This document shows, in pieces, positions 23,262 to 32,374 of a stretch of DNA of 64,000 nt. Position 1 is the first letter of the stretch. Each line of letters begins with the position of its first letter. The notes beneath the pieces are model-generated. The model was given only the letters and a program-made list of their open reading frames with translations. It ran no database searches and had not been told where the DNA came from. The position numbers and the translations under genes were made by a program. Source of the DNA: Kumtagia sp964244725 (GTDB lineage Bacteria > Pseudomonadota > Alphaproteobacteria > Rhizobiales > Rhizobiaceae); assembly GCA_964244725.1 (NCBI GenBank), contig CAXTJQ010000001.1:372001-436000 (forward strand), written 5' to 3'.

Positions 23262-26225
23262 ATGGCCATCAACATCACGCTGGTCGACACCGAAGGTCAG
23301 GATTGGGACTTCCAGTCTGGCCTCTCCGTGTCAGGGTCCGGCCTGGGCTCCGGTCTCGGCGTGGTCAACGGCGAGACCGATACGTTCGACAGCGGCATCG
23401 TGCTCAACGTCGACGGCGCCGGCATCAACCCGCAGATCGCCTCGCTGGACTTCAACGGGCGCGAACTCAACACCATTCCGGTCTTGACCTCGAACGGCGT
23501 CGCCGTCACCCGCTCGATCCTGGTTTCGGACGCCACGATCTCCGCGATCGGCTTCGCTCGTTTCTTGGACAGCTTCACCAACACCACCAACGCGGACGTC
23601 ACCTTCACCGCAAGCTGGAGCACCAATTCCGGCGCGGACAGCACGGTAGCGATCCAGGCCACGAGCAGCGGCGATACGACATTGACCACGGCGGACGTCG
23701 GCTTCGTCGTCGACGACTTTTCCACGACCGCCGGCGATTCCGCATGGGGCTTCGCCTACGGCAACGGAAAAATGCCGCCGCCGTCGAGTGCGACGCAGAG
23801 TCTCGGCACCGGCTCCAGCCTCGACCTCTTGACCGTTCAGCATTCGATCACGCTGAAGCCGGGCGAGACCAAGAGCCTGCTCTCCTTCAGCGTGCAGAAC
23901 AACACGGCGGCCGACTCGATCGCCGACTACACCAAGTTCACGCGCCCGCTGAACGACATGCGCAACGACAATTTCCTCGCCGGGCTTTCCGAGACGGAGA
24001 TCAGCCAGGTCGTCAACTACTCCTATATCGGCGGCAACCACAGCAACGGCCCGCTCGGCCTGACCGTACTGACCGACGGCGAAGGCAACCGCTGGGGCGT
24101 CAACAACAACCGCATGGGCGTGCAGACGCTCGACACCGACGTGCTGCGCGAGGCCAATCCGGGCGAGGTGCTGTTCCAGAACTTCAAGACCAACCCGACG
24201 ACGACGATCGCCGAGGACGGGCAGGAGGCAACCTTCCAGGGCACCTTCAGCACGTCGCGCACCGGCTCTTACTCGGTGATGGCCTCGCCCGAGGACGGCT
24301 ACATCCGCGTCATGATGCGCATCGACTATACCTTTACGGCTCAGAACGCGACCTTCCTGGGCGACTACGGCTTGAAGACCATATTCGCGAGCGCGCAAAA
24401 TCTGGTCGGCGACCGCAACATCGACGGCTCGCTTGGCGACGGCGTGCTCACCATCGGCGACGGCGGCGTTGTGCTCGACGACAGCGTGTCGGGCGGCGGC
24501 GGTACGCGTCCGGCGGTGACCCTTGTATTCGGCGACACGTCGACCATCGATGCCACGAATCCGTCCTCCCCCACCGGGAACGACACGGAAGAAAAGGTCC
24601 AGCTCTCCGGCACCAGCTTCGTCGCGACCGACGGGCCTCCGCTCGTTTCGATGCAGAACGACACCTTCGCGCTGCTCTACTACATCGCGCTGAACGACGA
24701 CGGCCTCGGCGGCGTCGCCGATCTCGCAAAGCTGATCAAGCCGGACTACAAGGCGCTCGCCGGCCTCTCGGCGTTCGAGATCACCAAGATCAAGAACTTC
24801 ACGCTGACCGAGGCCGATCGGCTGAAGACGACGGACGGCGATGACGACGACAACACAATCAAGGGCGACTATTGGGGCGACCACATCCTTGCCGGCGACG
24901 GCAACGATACGCTGATCGGCCTTGGCTCGGACGACTACCTCGAAGGTCAGGGCGGCAACGATCGCCTGCTTGGCGGCATCAGCGACGACGCGCTGTACGG
25001 CGGTGCCGGGCAAGATCTGCTCGACGGCGGCGCCGGCAATGACCTCATGCAGGGCGACGATGACAACGACATCTTCATCGTCGACAGCGTCGGCGACAAG
25101 ATCATCGACGCCCCCGGACAGGGAACGCTCGACTGGGTCAAGACCTCGGTCAGCTACGATCTGCGCAACGCGGTGGGCGGCGGCGACCCGCTGCAGATCG
25201 AACAGCTCACGACCACGCTCGATTCGGGCACGACCCTCATCGACCTGACCGGCGACGCGATCACGCAGACCATCCGGGGCAACGCCGGCTCCAATGTTCT
25301 GGACGACGGCGGCGCCGGCGGCGCGGACAAGCTGGCCGGGCTTGCCGGCGACGACACCTATGTCGTCCACAACGCCGGCGACACCGTCAGCGAGGGCGCG
25401 GCCGAGGGGACGCTGGACGTGCTGCAGACAAGCGTCACTTTCGCGCTCGCGGCGGGCGTCTATATCGAGCAGATGCAGACGACGAATGCGACCGGCAAAG
25501 GCGCCATCAACCTGACCGGCAACGCGCTTGCCCAGTCGATCACCGGCAATGACGGCGTCAACGTGCTGAGCGACGGCGGCGCTGGCGGCGCCGATACGAT
25601 GACCGGCCGCGCCGGCAGCGATACCTATATCGTCAACAATGCAAATGACAAAATCGTCGAAGTGAGCAACGGCGGCAGCGATACGGTCAATGCCTCCGTG
25701 TCCTTCACTCTGGCCTCGAGCAACTGGGTCGAGGTGCTGCAGACCACCTCGGCCTCCGGCTCCGCGGCGATCAATCTCACCGGCAACAACATCGCCCAAG
25801 GCATCATAGGCAACAGCGGGGCCAACAAGATCAGCGGGCTGGGCGGGGACGATCTGATCTTCGGGCTGAAGGGCAACGACACGCTCAGCGGCGGCACAGG
25901 CAAGGACACCTTCTATTTCAACACCCAGCTCAGCAGCGCCAGCAATGTCGACACGATCACCGACTTCAATCCGGTGGACGACACGATGAAGCTGGATGAC
26001 GCGATCTTTACCAAGCTCAGCCTGGGCAATCTGTCGTCCGACGCCTTTTTCGCCAGCACGGCCGGGGTCGCGCACGACCTCACTGACCGCATCCTCTACG
26101 ACACCGACAGCGGCGCGCTGTTCTACGACGCGGACGGCAACAAGGCCGGCGGCGTCAGCGGCATCAAATTCGCGATCGTCGGGCTGAACCTGGCGCTGAG
26201 CGAGGCGGATTTCGTGGTGAGCTGA
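23262..26225 (+). CDS. Large RTX calcium-binding protein, probable type I secretion substrate
   Basis: A cysteine-free, acidic protein of 987 residues with no signal peptide. Residues 1-520 are a beta-rich region not matched to a known enzyme. From about 525, GGxGxDxxx nonapeptides appear (LAGDGNDTLIGLGSDDYLE, LYGGAGQDLLDGGAGNDLM). Three imperfect repeats of about 95-100 residues follow, each with a D-x-Y/F-I/V-V-x-x-A/V-G/N-D motif, a LTGNALAQSITGN-like segment and a glycine-rich turn. The C-terminus (DTITDFNPVDDTMKLDD, then LYDTDSGALFYDADGN) resembles the serralysin/RTX secretion end. GAGGAG is 6 bases before the ATG. No HlyB/HlyD-type exporter genes are in the window. Possibly a surface-layer or adhesion protein. 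Confidence 0.85.
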   Translation: MAINITLVDTEGQDWDFQSGLSVSGSGLGSGLGVVNGETDTFDSGIVLNVDGAGINPQIASLDFNGRELNTIPVLTSNGVAVTRSILVSDATISAIGFARFLDSFTNTTNADVTFTASWSTNSGADSTVAIQATSSGDTTLTTADVGFVVDDFSTTAGDSAWGFAYGNGKMPPPSSATQSLGTGSSLDLLTVQHSITLKPGETKSLLSFSVQNNTAADSIADYTKFTRPLNDMRNDNFLAGLSETEISQVVNYSYIGGNHSNGPLGLTVLTDGEGNRWGVNNNRMGVQTLDTDVLREANPGEVLFQNFKTNPTTTIAEDGQEATFQGTFSTSRTGSYSVMASPEDGYIRVMMRIDYTFTAQNATFLGDYGLKTIFASAQNLVGDRNIDGSLGDGVLTIGDGGVVLDDSVSGGGGTRPAVTLVFGDTSTIDATNPSSPTGNDTEEKVQLSGTSFVATDGPPLVSMQNDTFALLYYIALNDDGLGGVADLAKLIKPDYKALAGLSAFEITKIKNFTLTEADRLKTTDGDDDDNTIKGDYWGDHILAGDGNDTLIGLGSDDYLEGQGGNDRLLGGISDDALYGGAGQDLLDGGAGNDLMQGDDDNDIFIVDSVGDKIIDAPGQGTLDWVKTSVSYDLRNAVGGGDPLQIEQLTTTLDSGTTLIDLTGDAITQTIRGNAGSNVLDDGGAGGADKLAGLAGDDTYVVHNAGDTVSEGAAEGTLDVLQTSVTFALAAGVYIEQMQTTNATGKGAINLTGNALAQSITGNDGVNVLSDGGAGGADTMTGRAGSDTYIVNNANDKIVEVSNGGSDTVNASVSFTLASSNWVEVLQTTSASGSAAINLTGNNIAQGIIGNSGANKISGLGGDDLIFGLKGNDTLSGGTGKDTFYFNTQLSSASNVDTITDFNPVDDTMKLDDAIFTKLSLGNLSSDAFFASTAGVAHDLTDRILYDTDSGALFYDADGNKAGGVSGIKFAIVGLNLALSEADFVVS

Positions 26226-26258
26226 CCCGTTGCGCGCAAAGCCGCATCAGGCCTGATC

Positions 26259-27082
<824 letters not shown>

Positions 27083-27086
<4 letters not shown>

Positions 27087-27934
27087 TGCGCCGCCGCCGT
27101 GAAGCCGCCATCTTTCATATAGTCGGCGATCGTCGGCAGGCGGTCGCCCGTCGCGTTCTCCGGCAAGGCCGACAGCAGCGCTCTGGTATAGTTGCTCTTG
27201 GGATTCTCGAACAGCGACAGCACGTCGGCCTCTTCCATCTTGCGCCCCTTGTACTGGACGATAACGCGATTCGCGGTTTCGGCCACCACGCCCATATTGT
27301 GCGTGATCATGATCAGCCCCATGCCGTGCTCGGCCTGCAACCGGATCAGCAGGTCGAGGATCTGTTTCTGGATCGTCACGTCGAGCGCCGTGGTCGGCTC
27401 GTCGGCGATCAGCAGCTTCGGATTGCAGGCGATCGCGATGGCGATCATCACCCGCTGGCACTGCCCGCCCGACATCTGATGCGGATAGGACGAGAGCCGC
27501 TGCTCGGGCTGCGGGATGCCGACATCGGTCATCAGTTCGATCGCGCGCGCGCGGCGCGCGGCCCGGTCCATGCCCATATGGACCTTGAGCACCTCCTCGA
27601 CCTGGAAGCCGACGGTGAAGCACGGATTGAGGCTCGCCATCGGCTCCTGGAAGATCATCGCCATGTCCTTGCCCACCATCTTGCGGCGATCGGCGGCGGT
27701 GAGAGAGAACAATTCGCGGCCGGCGAACAGCATCCTGTCGGCGGTGACCTTGGCCGACCACGGCAGCAGCCCCATGACCGCAAGCATCGACACGGACTTG
27801 CCCGATCCGCTTTCGCCGACGATCGCCAGCACCTCGCGCTGCTCGACCGACAGCGACACGCCGTCGACGGCGCGGAACGGGCCGGTCGCGGTGTCGAATT
27901 CGACGACGAGGTTTTCGATCTCGAGAAGCGGCAT
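27083..27934 (-). CDS. dppD: Dipeptide/oligopeptide ABC transporter ATPase DppD
   Basis: First ATPase of the peptide importer, 283 residues. Walker A is GESGSGKSVSMLAVMG, the signature is MSGGQCQRVMIAIAIACNP, Walker B is LLIADEPTTALDVTIQ and the switch is ITHNMGVVAE. FQEPMASLNPCFTVGFQ is typical of OppD/DppD. The ATG follows the stop of the unrelated membrane-anchored gene by only 3 bases. Confidence 0.93.
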
Positions 27935-27937
27935 CGG

Positions 27938-28627
27938 TCAGTATCCGTTCATGCCGGTTTGGCGGCATTGGCATTGAAAATTCGCAGCGACGGCGATATG
28001 TTCGGAAGGTTGAGAGGAGACAGGATCATGGCGCAGACTCCGAAGCCCCGTCCGGCCCCGAAGCCGGTTCTTGGCTCGACGGGACCGCGGCCGAGTTACT
28101 GACGTCAAGCGAAATATCGAGGGCCGCGCGCGCATGTTTGCGAGTTCTTGCAGACGGTCAGACATGGCCAGATAATCGGTATACATCAGCAGTTGCCGCT
28201 CGGCTTTCAGTTGCTTGAAACTGTCCGCTCGAATGTCATCCACAAAGCGTTCAAGAGTCTGGCGCAGGCGGGCGTAGTGAACCACCGGCGCGATGACTTC
28301 GCCCGGCAGGATATGTATCTCTTCTAAAACCGTCCCGAAAATGAAATTGCTGGCGAGGCGTGGAACGATTGGAGAATAGCCCGGATCGGCCTTGTACGCA
28401 GCGGTTACATGCGCGAGAAATTCGACTCGATTTGCCACTTTTAAGTTCAGCAAGTCGCTGGTGATTGCCGCTTGCAGCGCGATCTGGAAATCACGAACCT
28501 TCTCCTCGCGCCGAAGCTGCTCGATGCGTCGCTCCTGCCGGAAATTCAACTGCACAACGATCAAGCTAACCAGCCCGGAGATAAATGCCGCGACGATCGC
28601 CGGGCCGACCCAAGCCTGGATCACCAT
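27938..28627 (-). CDS. Membrane-anchored protein of unknown function inside the dpp operon
   Basis: A 229-residue protein with one N-terminal transmembrane segment (VGPAIVAAFISGLVSLIVV, residues 7-25). A strongly charged, probably coiled-coil region follows (NFRQERRIEQLRREEKVRDF), then a helical domain. It shares one base with the dppC stop (TGATG) and ends 3 bases before dppD, so translation is coupled. G/C content is lower than in its neighbours: two 60-base lines within it contain 29 and 33 G/C. The last 50 or so residues are rich in Arg, Ser and Gln and look like translated non-coding DNA, so the ancestral stop may have been lost. It is not a transporter component known to me and looks like an insertion. 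Confidence 0.65.
   Translation of the reverse strand: MVIQAWVGPAIVAAFISGLVSLIVVQLNFRQERRIEQLRREEKVRDFQIALQAAITSDLLNLKVANRVEFLAHVTAAYKADPGYSPIVPRLASNFIFGTVLEEIHILPGEVIAPVVHYARLRQTLERFVDDIRADSFKQLKAERQLLMYTDYLAMSDRLQELANMRARPSIFRLTSVTRPRSRRAKNRLRGRTGLRSLRHDPVSSQPSEHIAVAANFQCQCRQTGMNGY
28028..28102 (+). CDS. Proline-rich micro-ORF antisense to the dpp operon
   Basis: A 24-codon ORF with an excellent leader, AGAGGAGAC plus 6 bases before ATG. A sigma-70-like pair stands upstream: TTGAAA at 27974 and TATGTT at 27997 with a 17-base spacer. The product alternates Pro with Lys/Arg (TPKPRPAPKP) and ends RPSY. It lies opposite the 3' end of the unknown gene in the dpp operon. The leader matches that of the micro-ORF at 22166. 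Too short for a family assignment. Confidence 0.4.
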   Translation: MAQTPKPRPAPKPVLGSTGPRPSY

Positions 28628-29532
28628 CAACTCCGCTTGAGCTTGGGATCCAGCGCGTCGCGCAGGCCGTCGCCGATCAGGTTGATCGCGAGCACGGTGA
28701 TCAGAATCGCCAGACCGGGATAGGTGACGACCCATGGCGCGCGCAGGATGAACTCGCGCGCGGCCGCCAGCATCGTGCCCCATTCGGGCGTCGGCGGCTG
28801 CGCGCCCATGCCGAGGAAGCCCAGGGCCGCCGCTTCGAGAATGGCGTTGGAAAACGACAGCGTCGCCTGCACGATCAGCGGCGCAAGGCAGTTCGGCAGG
28901 ATCGTCACGAGCATCAGCCGCAGATGTCCCGCGCCCGCGACTTTCGCCGAGACGACGTATTCGCGGTTCTTCTCCGCCATGACGGCGGCGCGCGTCAGGC
29001 GGGCGAAATGCGGCTGCAGCACGAGCGCGATGGCCAGCATGGCGTTGAACAGGCCCGGCCCGAGGATCGCCACCAGCACGAGCGCGAGCAGCAGCGACGG
29101 GAACGCCAGGATGATGTCCATGATGCGCATGATCAGCGCGTCGACCCAGCCGCGGAAATAGCCGGCGAGCACGCCGAGCACGATGCCGCTGACCAGCGCG
29201 AACACGACCACAACGAGCCCGATCGCCAGCGAATAGCGCGCGCCGTAAATCAGCCGGGAAAGGATGTCGCGGCCCACGGGATCGGTGCCGAGGATGAACC
29301 GCGACGCGCCGCCCTCGCGCCAGGCCGGCGGCGTCAGCAGGAAGTCGCGGAACTGTTCGATTGGATCGTGCGGCGCGAAGAACGGCGCGAAGATCGCGAC
29401 GACGACCAGCAGCATGAACACGACGAGCCCCACGACCGCGCCGCGGTTCATCGCGAAATAATGCCAGAGCTCCGCAAGGGCGCCGGCCCTTGTGGTGGCG
29501 AGCGGCGCGGCGGCGGCGCTGTCGGTGCTCAT
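28627..29532 (-). CDS. dppC: Dipeptide/oligopeptide ABC transporter permease DppC
   Basis: A 301-residue inner-membrane permease. A first transmembrane helix (GLVVFMLLVVVAIFAPFFA) is followed by the periplasmic stretch HPIEQFRDFLLTPP-like and FILGTDPVGRDILSRLIYGA, the OppC/DppC N-terminal hallmark. The cytoplasmic EAA loop is EAAALGFLGMGAQPPTPEWG. It starts 7 bases after dppB and is followed at once by the unrelated membrane-anchored gene rather than by dppD. Confidence 0.93.
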   Translation of the reverse strand: MSTDSAAAAPLATTRAGALAELWHYFAMNRGAVVGLVVFMLLVVVAIFAPFFAPHDPIEQFRDFLLTPPAWREGGASRFILGTDPVGRDILSRLIYGARYSLAIGLVVVVFALVSGIVLGVLAGYFRGWVDALIMRIMDIILAFPSLLLALVLVAILGPGLFNAMLAIALVLQPHFARLTRAAVMAEKNREYVVSAKVAGAGHLRLMLVTILPNCLAPLIVQATLSFSNAILEAAALGFLGMGAQPPTPEWGTMLAAAREFILRAPWVVTYPGLAILITVLAINLIGDGLRDALDPKLKRS

Positions 29533-29539
29533 GACGGCC

Positions 29540-30547
29540 TCATTGCACGCGAATGCGCGGGTTGATGACCGCGTAGAGCAGGTCGACGATCAGGTTGACC
29601 GCCATCACCACCAGCGCGATCAGCATCAGCCCGCTCTGGACGACGGTATAGTCGCGCTTGCCGATCGAATCGATCATCCATTTCCCGATGCCCGGCCAGG
29701 AGAAAATCGTCTCGGTCAGGATCGCGCCGGCCATCAGCGTGCCGACCTGCAGGCCGATCGTCGTCACCACCGGGATCAGCGCGTTGCGGAAGGCGTGCAG
29801 TCCGATGACGCGGCGGGGTTCCAGGCCTTTGGCCCGCGCGGTGCGGACATAGTCTTCGCCAAGCACCTCGATCATCGCCGAGCGCGTCTGCCGCGCGATG
29901 ACGGCGAGCGGGATGGTGGCCAGCACGATCGAGGGAAGGACGAGATGGCTGAGCGCCGACGTGAAGGCGCCGCCCTTGCCCGACAGCAGGCTGTCGACCA
30001 ACATGAAACCCGTCACCGGCTTGAAGAAATACTGCAGGCCGATGCGGCCCGAGACCGGCGTCCAGCCGAGATAGCCGGAGAAAAAGATGATCAGCAGCAG
30101 GCCCCACCAGAAAATGGGCATGGAATAGCCCGTCAGCGCCGCCCCCATCGTCGCCTGGTCGAACCAGGAGCCGCGCCTGACCGCCGAGAAGATGCCGGCC
30201 GGAATCCCGATGACGACGGCGATCAGCATCGCGATGGCGGCGAGTTCCACCGTGGCCGGAAACAGCGCCGCGAACTCGCCGATGACCGGCCGCTTGGTGG
30301 CGATCGAGATGCCGAAATCGCCCTGCAGCATCCGCCAGATATAGTCGAAATACTGGACGTAGATCGGCCGGTTGTAGCCGAAGCGCTCGAGCAGCTCCGC
30401 ATAGCGCTCCGCCGAGACGCCGCGCTCGCCGGCCATCGCCAGGATCGGATCGCCCGGCAGCAATCGGACGAAGGCGAAGGCGGCGAGCGAAATGCCGAAG
30501 ATCGTCGGAACGATCAGCGCCAGCTTGTGAAGGATGTATCGGATCAT
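29540..30547 (-). CDS. dppB: Dipeptide/oligopeptide ABC transporter permease DppB
   Basis: A 335-residue permease with about six transmembrane helices. The N-terminal MIRYILHKLALIVPTIFGIS and FVRLLPGDPI are DppB/OppB signatures. The EAA region reads DYVRTARAKGLEPRRVIGLHA, followed by NALIPVVTTIGLQVGTLMAG. The gene lies 51 bases downstream of the binding-protein gene. Confidence 0.94.
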   Translation of the reverse strand: MIRYILHKLALIVPTIFGISLAAFAFVRLLPGDPILAMAGERGVSAERYAELLERFGYNRPIYVQYFDYIWRMLQGDFGISIATKRPVIGEFAALFPATVELAAIAMLIAVVIGIPAGIFSAVRRGSWFDQATMGAALTGYSMPIFWWGLLLIIFFSGYLGWTPVSGRIGLQYFFKPVTGFMLVDSLLSGKGGAFTSALSHLVLPSIVLATIPLAVIARQTRSAMIEVLGEDYVRTARAKGLEPRRVIGLHAFRNALIPVVTTIGLQVGTLMAGAILTETIFSWPGIGKWMIDSIGKRDYTVVQSGLMLIALVVMAVNLIVDLLYAVINPRIRVQ

Positions 30548-30598
30548 GTCTGAGCGACAATGGGCGGCGCTGATCCGCGCCGCCCCGTTTCGCTGGTC

Positions 30599-32191
30599 TT
30601 ATTCGGCGATGTCGACGCCGTCGAAGCGGTGGATGCCGAGCGGGTCCATGACGAAGCCCGAAACCTTCTTGGACATCGGCATGAACACCTTCGAGTGGGC
30701 GATGGTCAGCCACGGCGCCTCGCGCTTGAACACGACCTGCGCCTCTTCGTAGATTTTGGTCCGTTCGGCCACGTCGGTCGTCGCCTTGCCCTTCTGCAGC
30801 AAGGCCTCGAACTCCTGGTTGCACCAGATCGCATAGTTGTTTTGACCGACGCCGGCGCAACCCAGGAGGAAGAGGAAATTGTCCGGGTCGCCATTGTCGC
30901 CGGTCCAGCCGATCTGGAACGCGCCGTCGCGATCCTTGGCCTTGCCTCGCTCGCGATATTCCGTCCATTCGTAGCTGACGATCTCCGACTTGACGCCGAT
31001 CTTGGCGTAGTCCGACTGGATCAGCTCGGCGACGCGCTGGGCGTTCGGATTGTAGGGGCGGCTGACCGGCATCGCCCAGATCTTCATCGACAGATCCTTG
31101 ACGCCAGCCGCATCCAGCATCTTCTTGGCTTCGTCCGGATTGTACTCGTCGTCCTTGATCGTGGTGTTGTACGACCACATGGTCGGCGGGATCGGATTGA
31201 TCGCGGCCTGACCGGCGCCCTGGTACACGGCGTCGAGAATCGCCTGCTTGTTGACCGCCATGTTCAGCGCCTTGCGAACCTCGACCTTGTCGAATGGCGC
31301 CTGCGTCGTGTTGTAGGCCAGATAGCCGATGTTCAGGCCTTCCTGCTCGTCGACGTTCAAGTTGGCGTCGGCCTTCAGGCCCTCGATATCGGCCGGAGCC
31401 GGGTAGGACATGATGTTGCATTCGCCCGCCTTGAGCTTTTGCGCGCGCACCGCCGGATCGGGGGTGATCGCGAAGATCAGGTCGTCGATCTTCTGGCGGC
31501 CGCCGAAATAGCCGTCCCAGGCAGCGTAGCGGATGACGGCATCGACCTGGTAGTCCACGAACTGGAACGGTCCGGTGCCGATCGGCTTCTGGGTGAACTG
31601 ATCCTTGGCGCCGGCCTTCTCGAGCTGATCGGCATATTCCTTGGAGACGATCGAGGCGAAATCCATGCCGAGATCGGGCAGGAACGCCACTTCGGGCTTG
31701 TTCAGTGTGAACTTGACCGTCAAATCGTCGACCTTGCTGATCTCCTTCAGCAACGCTGGGAAATCCATGCCGGCAAAATATTCCCAGCCGGTGCCGGGGA
31801 GGTATTCGAACCAGGGGTTTTCCTTCTTCCACTGCCGCTCGAAGGAGAAGATCACGTCCTCGGCGTTGAGATCGCGGGTCGGCGTGAAATAGTCGGTGGT
31901 CTGGAATTTGACGCCCGGCTTGAGCTTGAAAATGTATTCGAGGCCATCGTCCGAGACGGTCCAGCTGTCGGCCAGCCCGGGGGAAATCGTCGTCTTGCCA
32001 TGGTCGAACTCGACCAGGCGCGAGTAGATGGTGCGCGAGGACGCGTCGAAATCGTTGCCGCCGCTCCATGGCGACGGATCGAAGCCTGCAGGCGAGGCTT
32101 CCGAACAATAGACCAGCGTCTTGGCGTTCGCCACGCCGGCGATGGCGGTCGCTGCCAGCAGCGCCGCCGCGAACGTGATTTTTCTTAGCAT
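30599..32191 (-). CDS. dppA: Dipeptide/oligopeptide ABC transporter substrate-binding protein
   Basis: Periplasmic binding protein of family 5, 530 residues. The signal peptide MLRKITFAAALLAATAIAGV is cleaved after ANA. The mature part opens KTLVYCSEASPAGFDPSPW, which is very similar to DppA-type proteins. YDTT-type and NLRKALNMAVNK-like helices of family 5 (VEVRKALNMAVNKQAILDAV) are present. GGGAG lies 6 bases before the ATG. It heads the dpp operon and probably binds dipeptides or related small peptides. Confidence 0.94.
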   Translation of the reverse strand: MLRKITFAAALLAATAIAGVANAKTLVYCSEASPAGFDPSPWSGGNDFDASSRTIYSRLVEFDHGKTTISPGLADSWTVSDDGLEYIFKLKPGVKFQTTDYFTPTRDLNAEDVIFSFERQWKKENPWFEYLPGTGWEYFAGMDFPALLKEISKVDDLTVKFTLNKPEVAFLPDLGMDFASIVSKEYADQLEKAGAKDQFTQKPIGTGPFQFVDYQVDAVIRYAAWDGYFGGRQKIDDLIFAITPDPAVRAQKLKAGECNIMSYPAPADIEGLKADANLNVDEQEGLNIGYLAYNTTQAPFDKVEVRKALNMAVNKQAILDAVYQGAGQAAINPIPPTMWSYNTTIKDDEYNPDEAKKMLDAAGVKDLSMKIWAMPVSRPYNPNAQRVAELIQSDYAKIGVKSEIVSYEWTEYRERGKAKDRDGAFQIGWTGDNGDPDNFLFLLGCAGVGQNNYAIWCNQEFEALLQKGKATTDVAERTKIYEEAQVVFKREAPWLTIAHSKVFMPMSKKVSGFVMDPLGIHRFDGVDIAE

Positions 32192-32374
32192 CGATTGCTC
32201 CCTGTTGAAGTCCCAAGCCTCCTGAGCAGGCTCGCGAAGGCGGCATATAAGCATCGTTTATTGGGCATTGGAACACCCGTCGGAGTGTCTTGCGGCGTTC
32301 GGCCGGCCGGGCGTGGCCCATCCTTCCTTTTGCCGTCGCCGCGGTGCATGTTGCGTCGCTCTAGGAGGATCGAG

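Noticed and set aside
23331..26075. A 914-codon open frame on the minus strand opposite the RTX gene
   Set aside because: It is a codon-bias shadow in GC-rich DNA; the plus-strand frame has clear RTX motifs, a ribosome-binding site and a secretion-type C-terminus.
26246..26257. ATCAGGCCTGAT palindrome between the RTX gene and dppF as a bidirectional terminator
   Set aside because: It has no loop-forming centre and no T-runs on either side; a 12-base palindrome alone is weak evidence.
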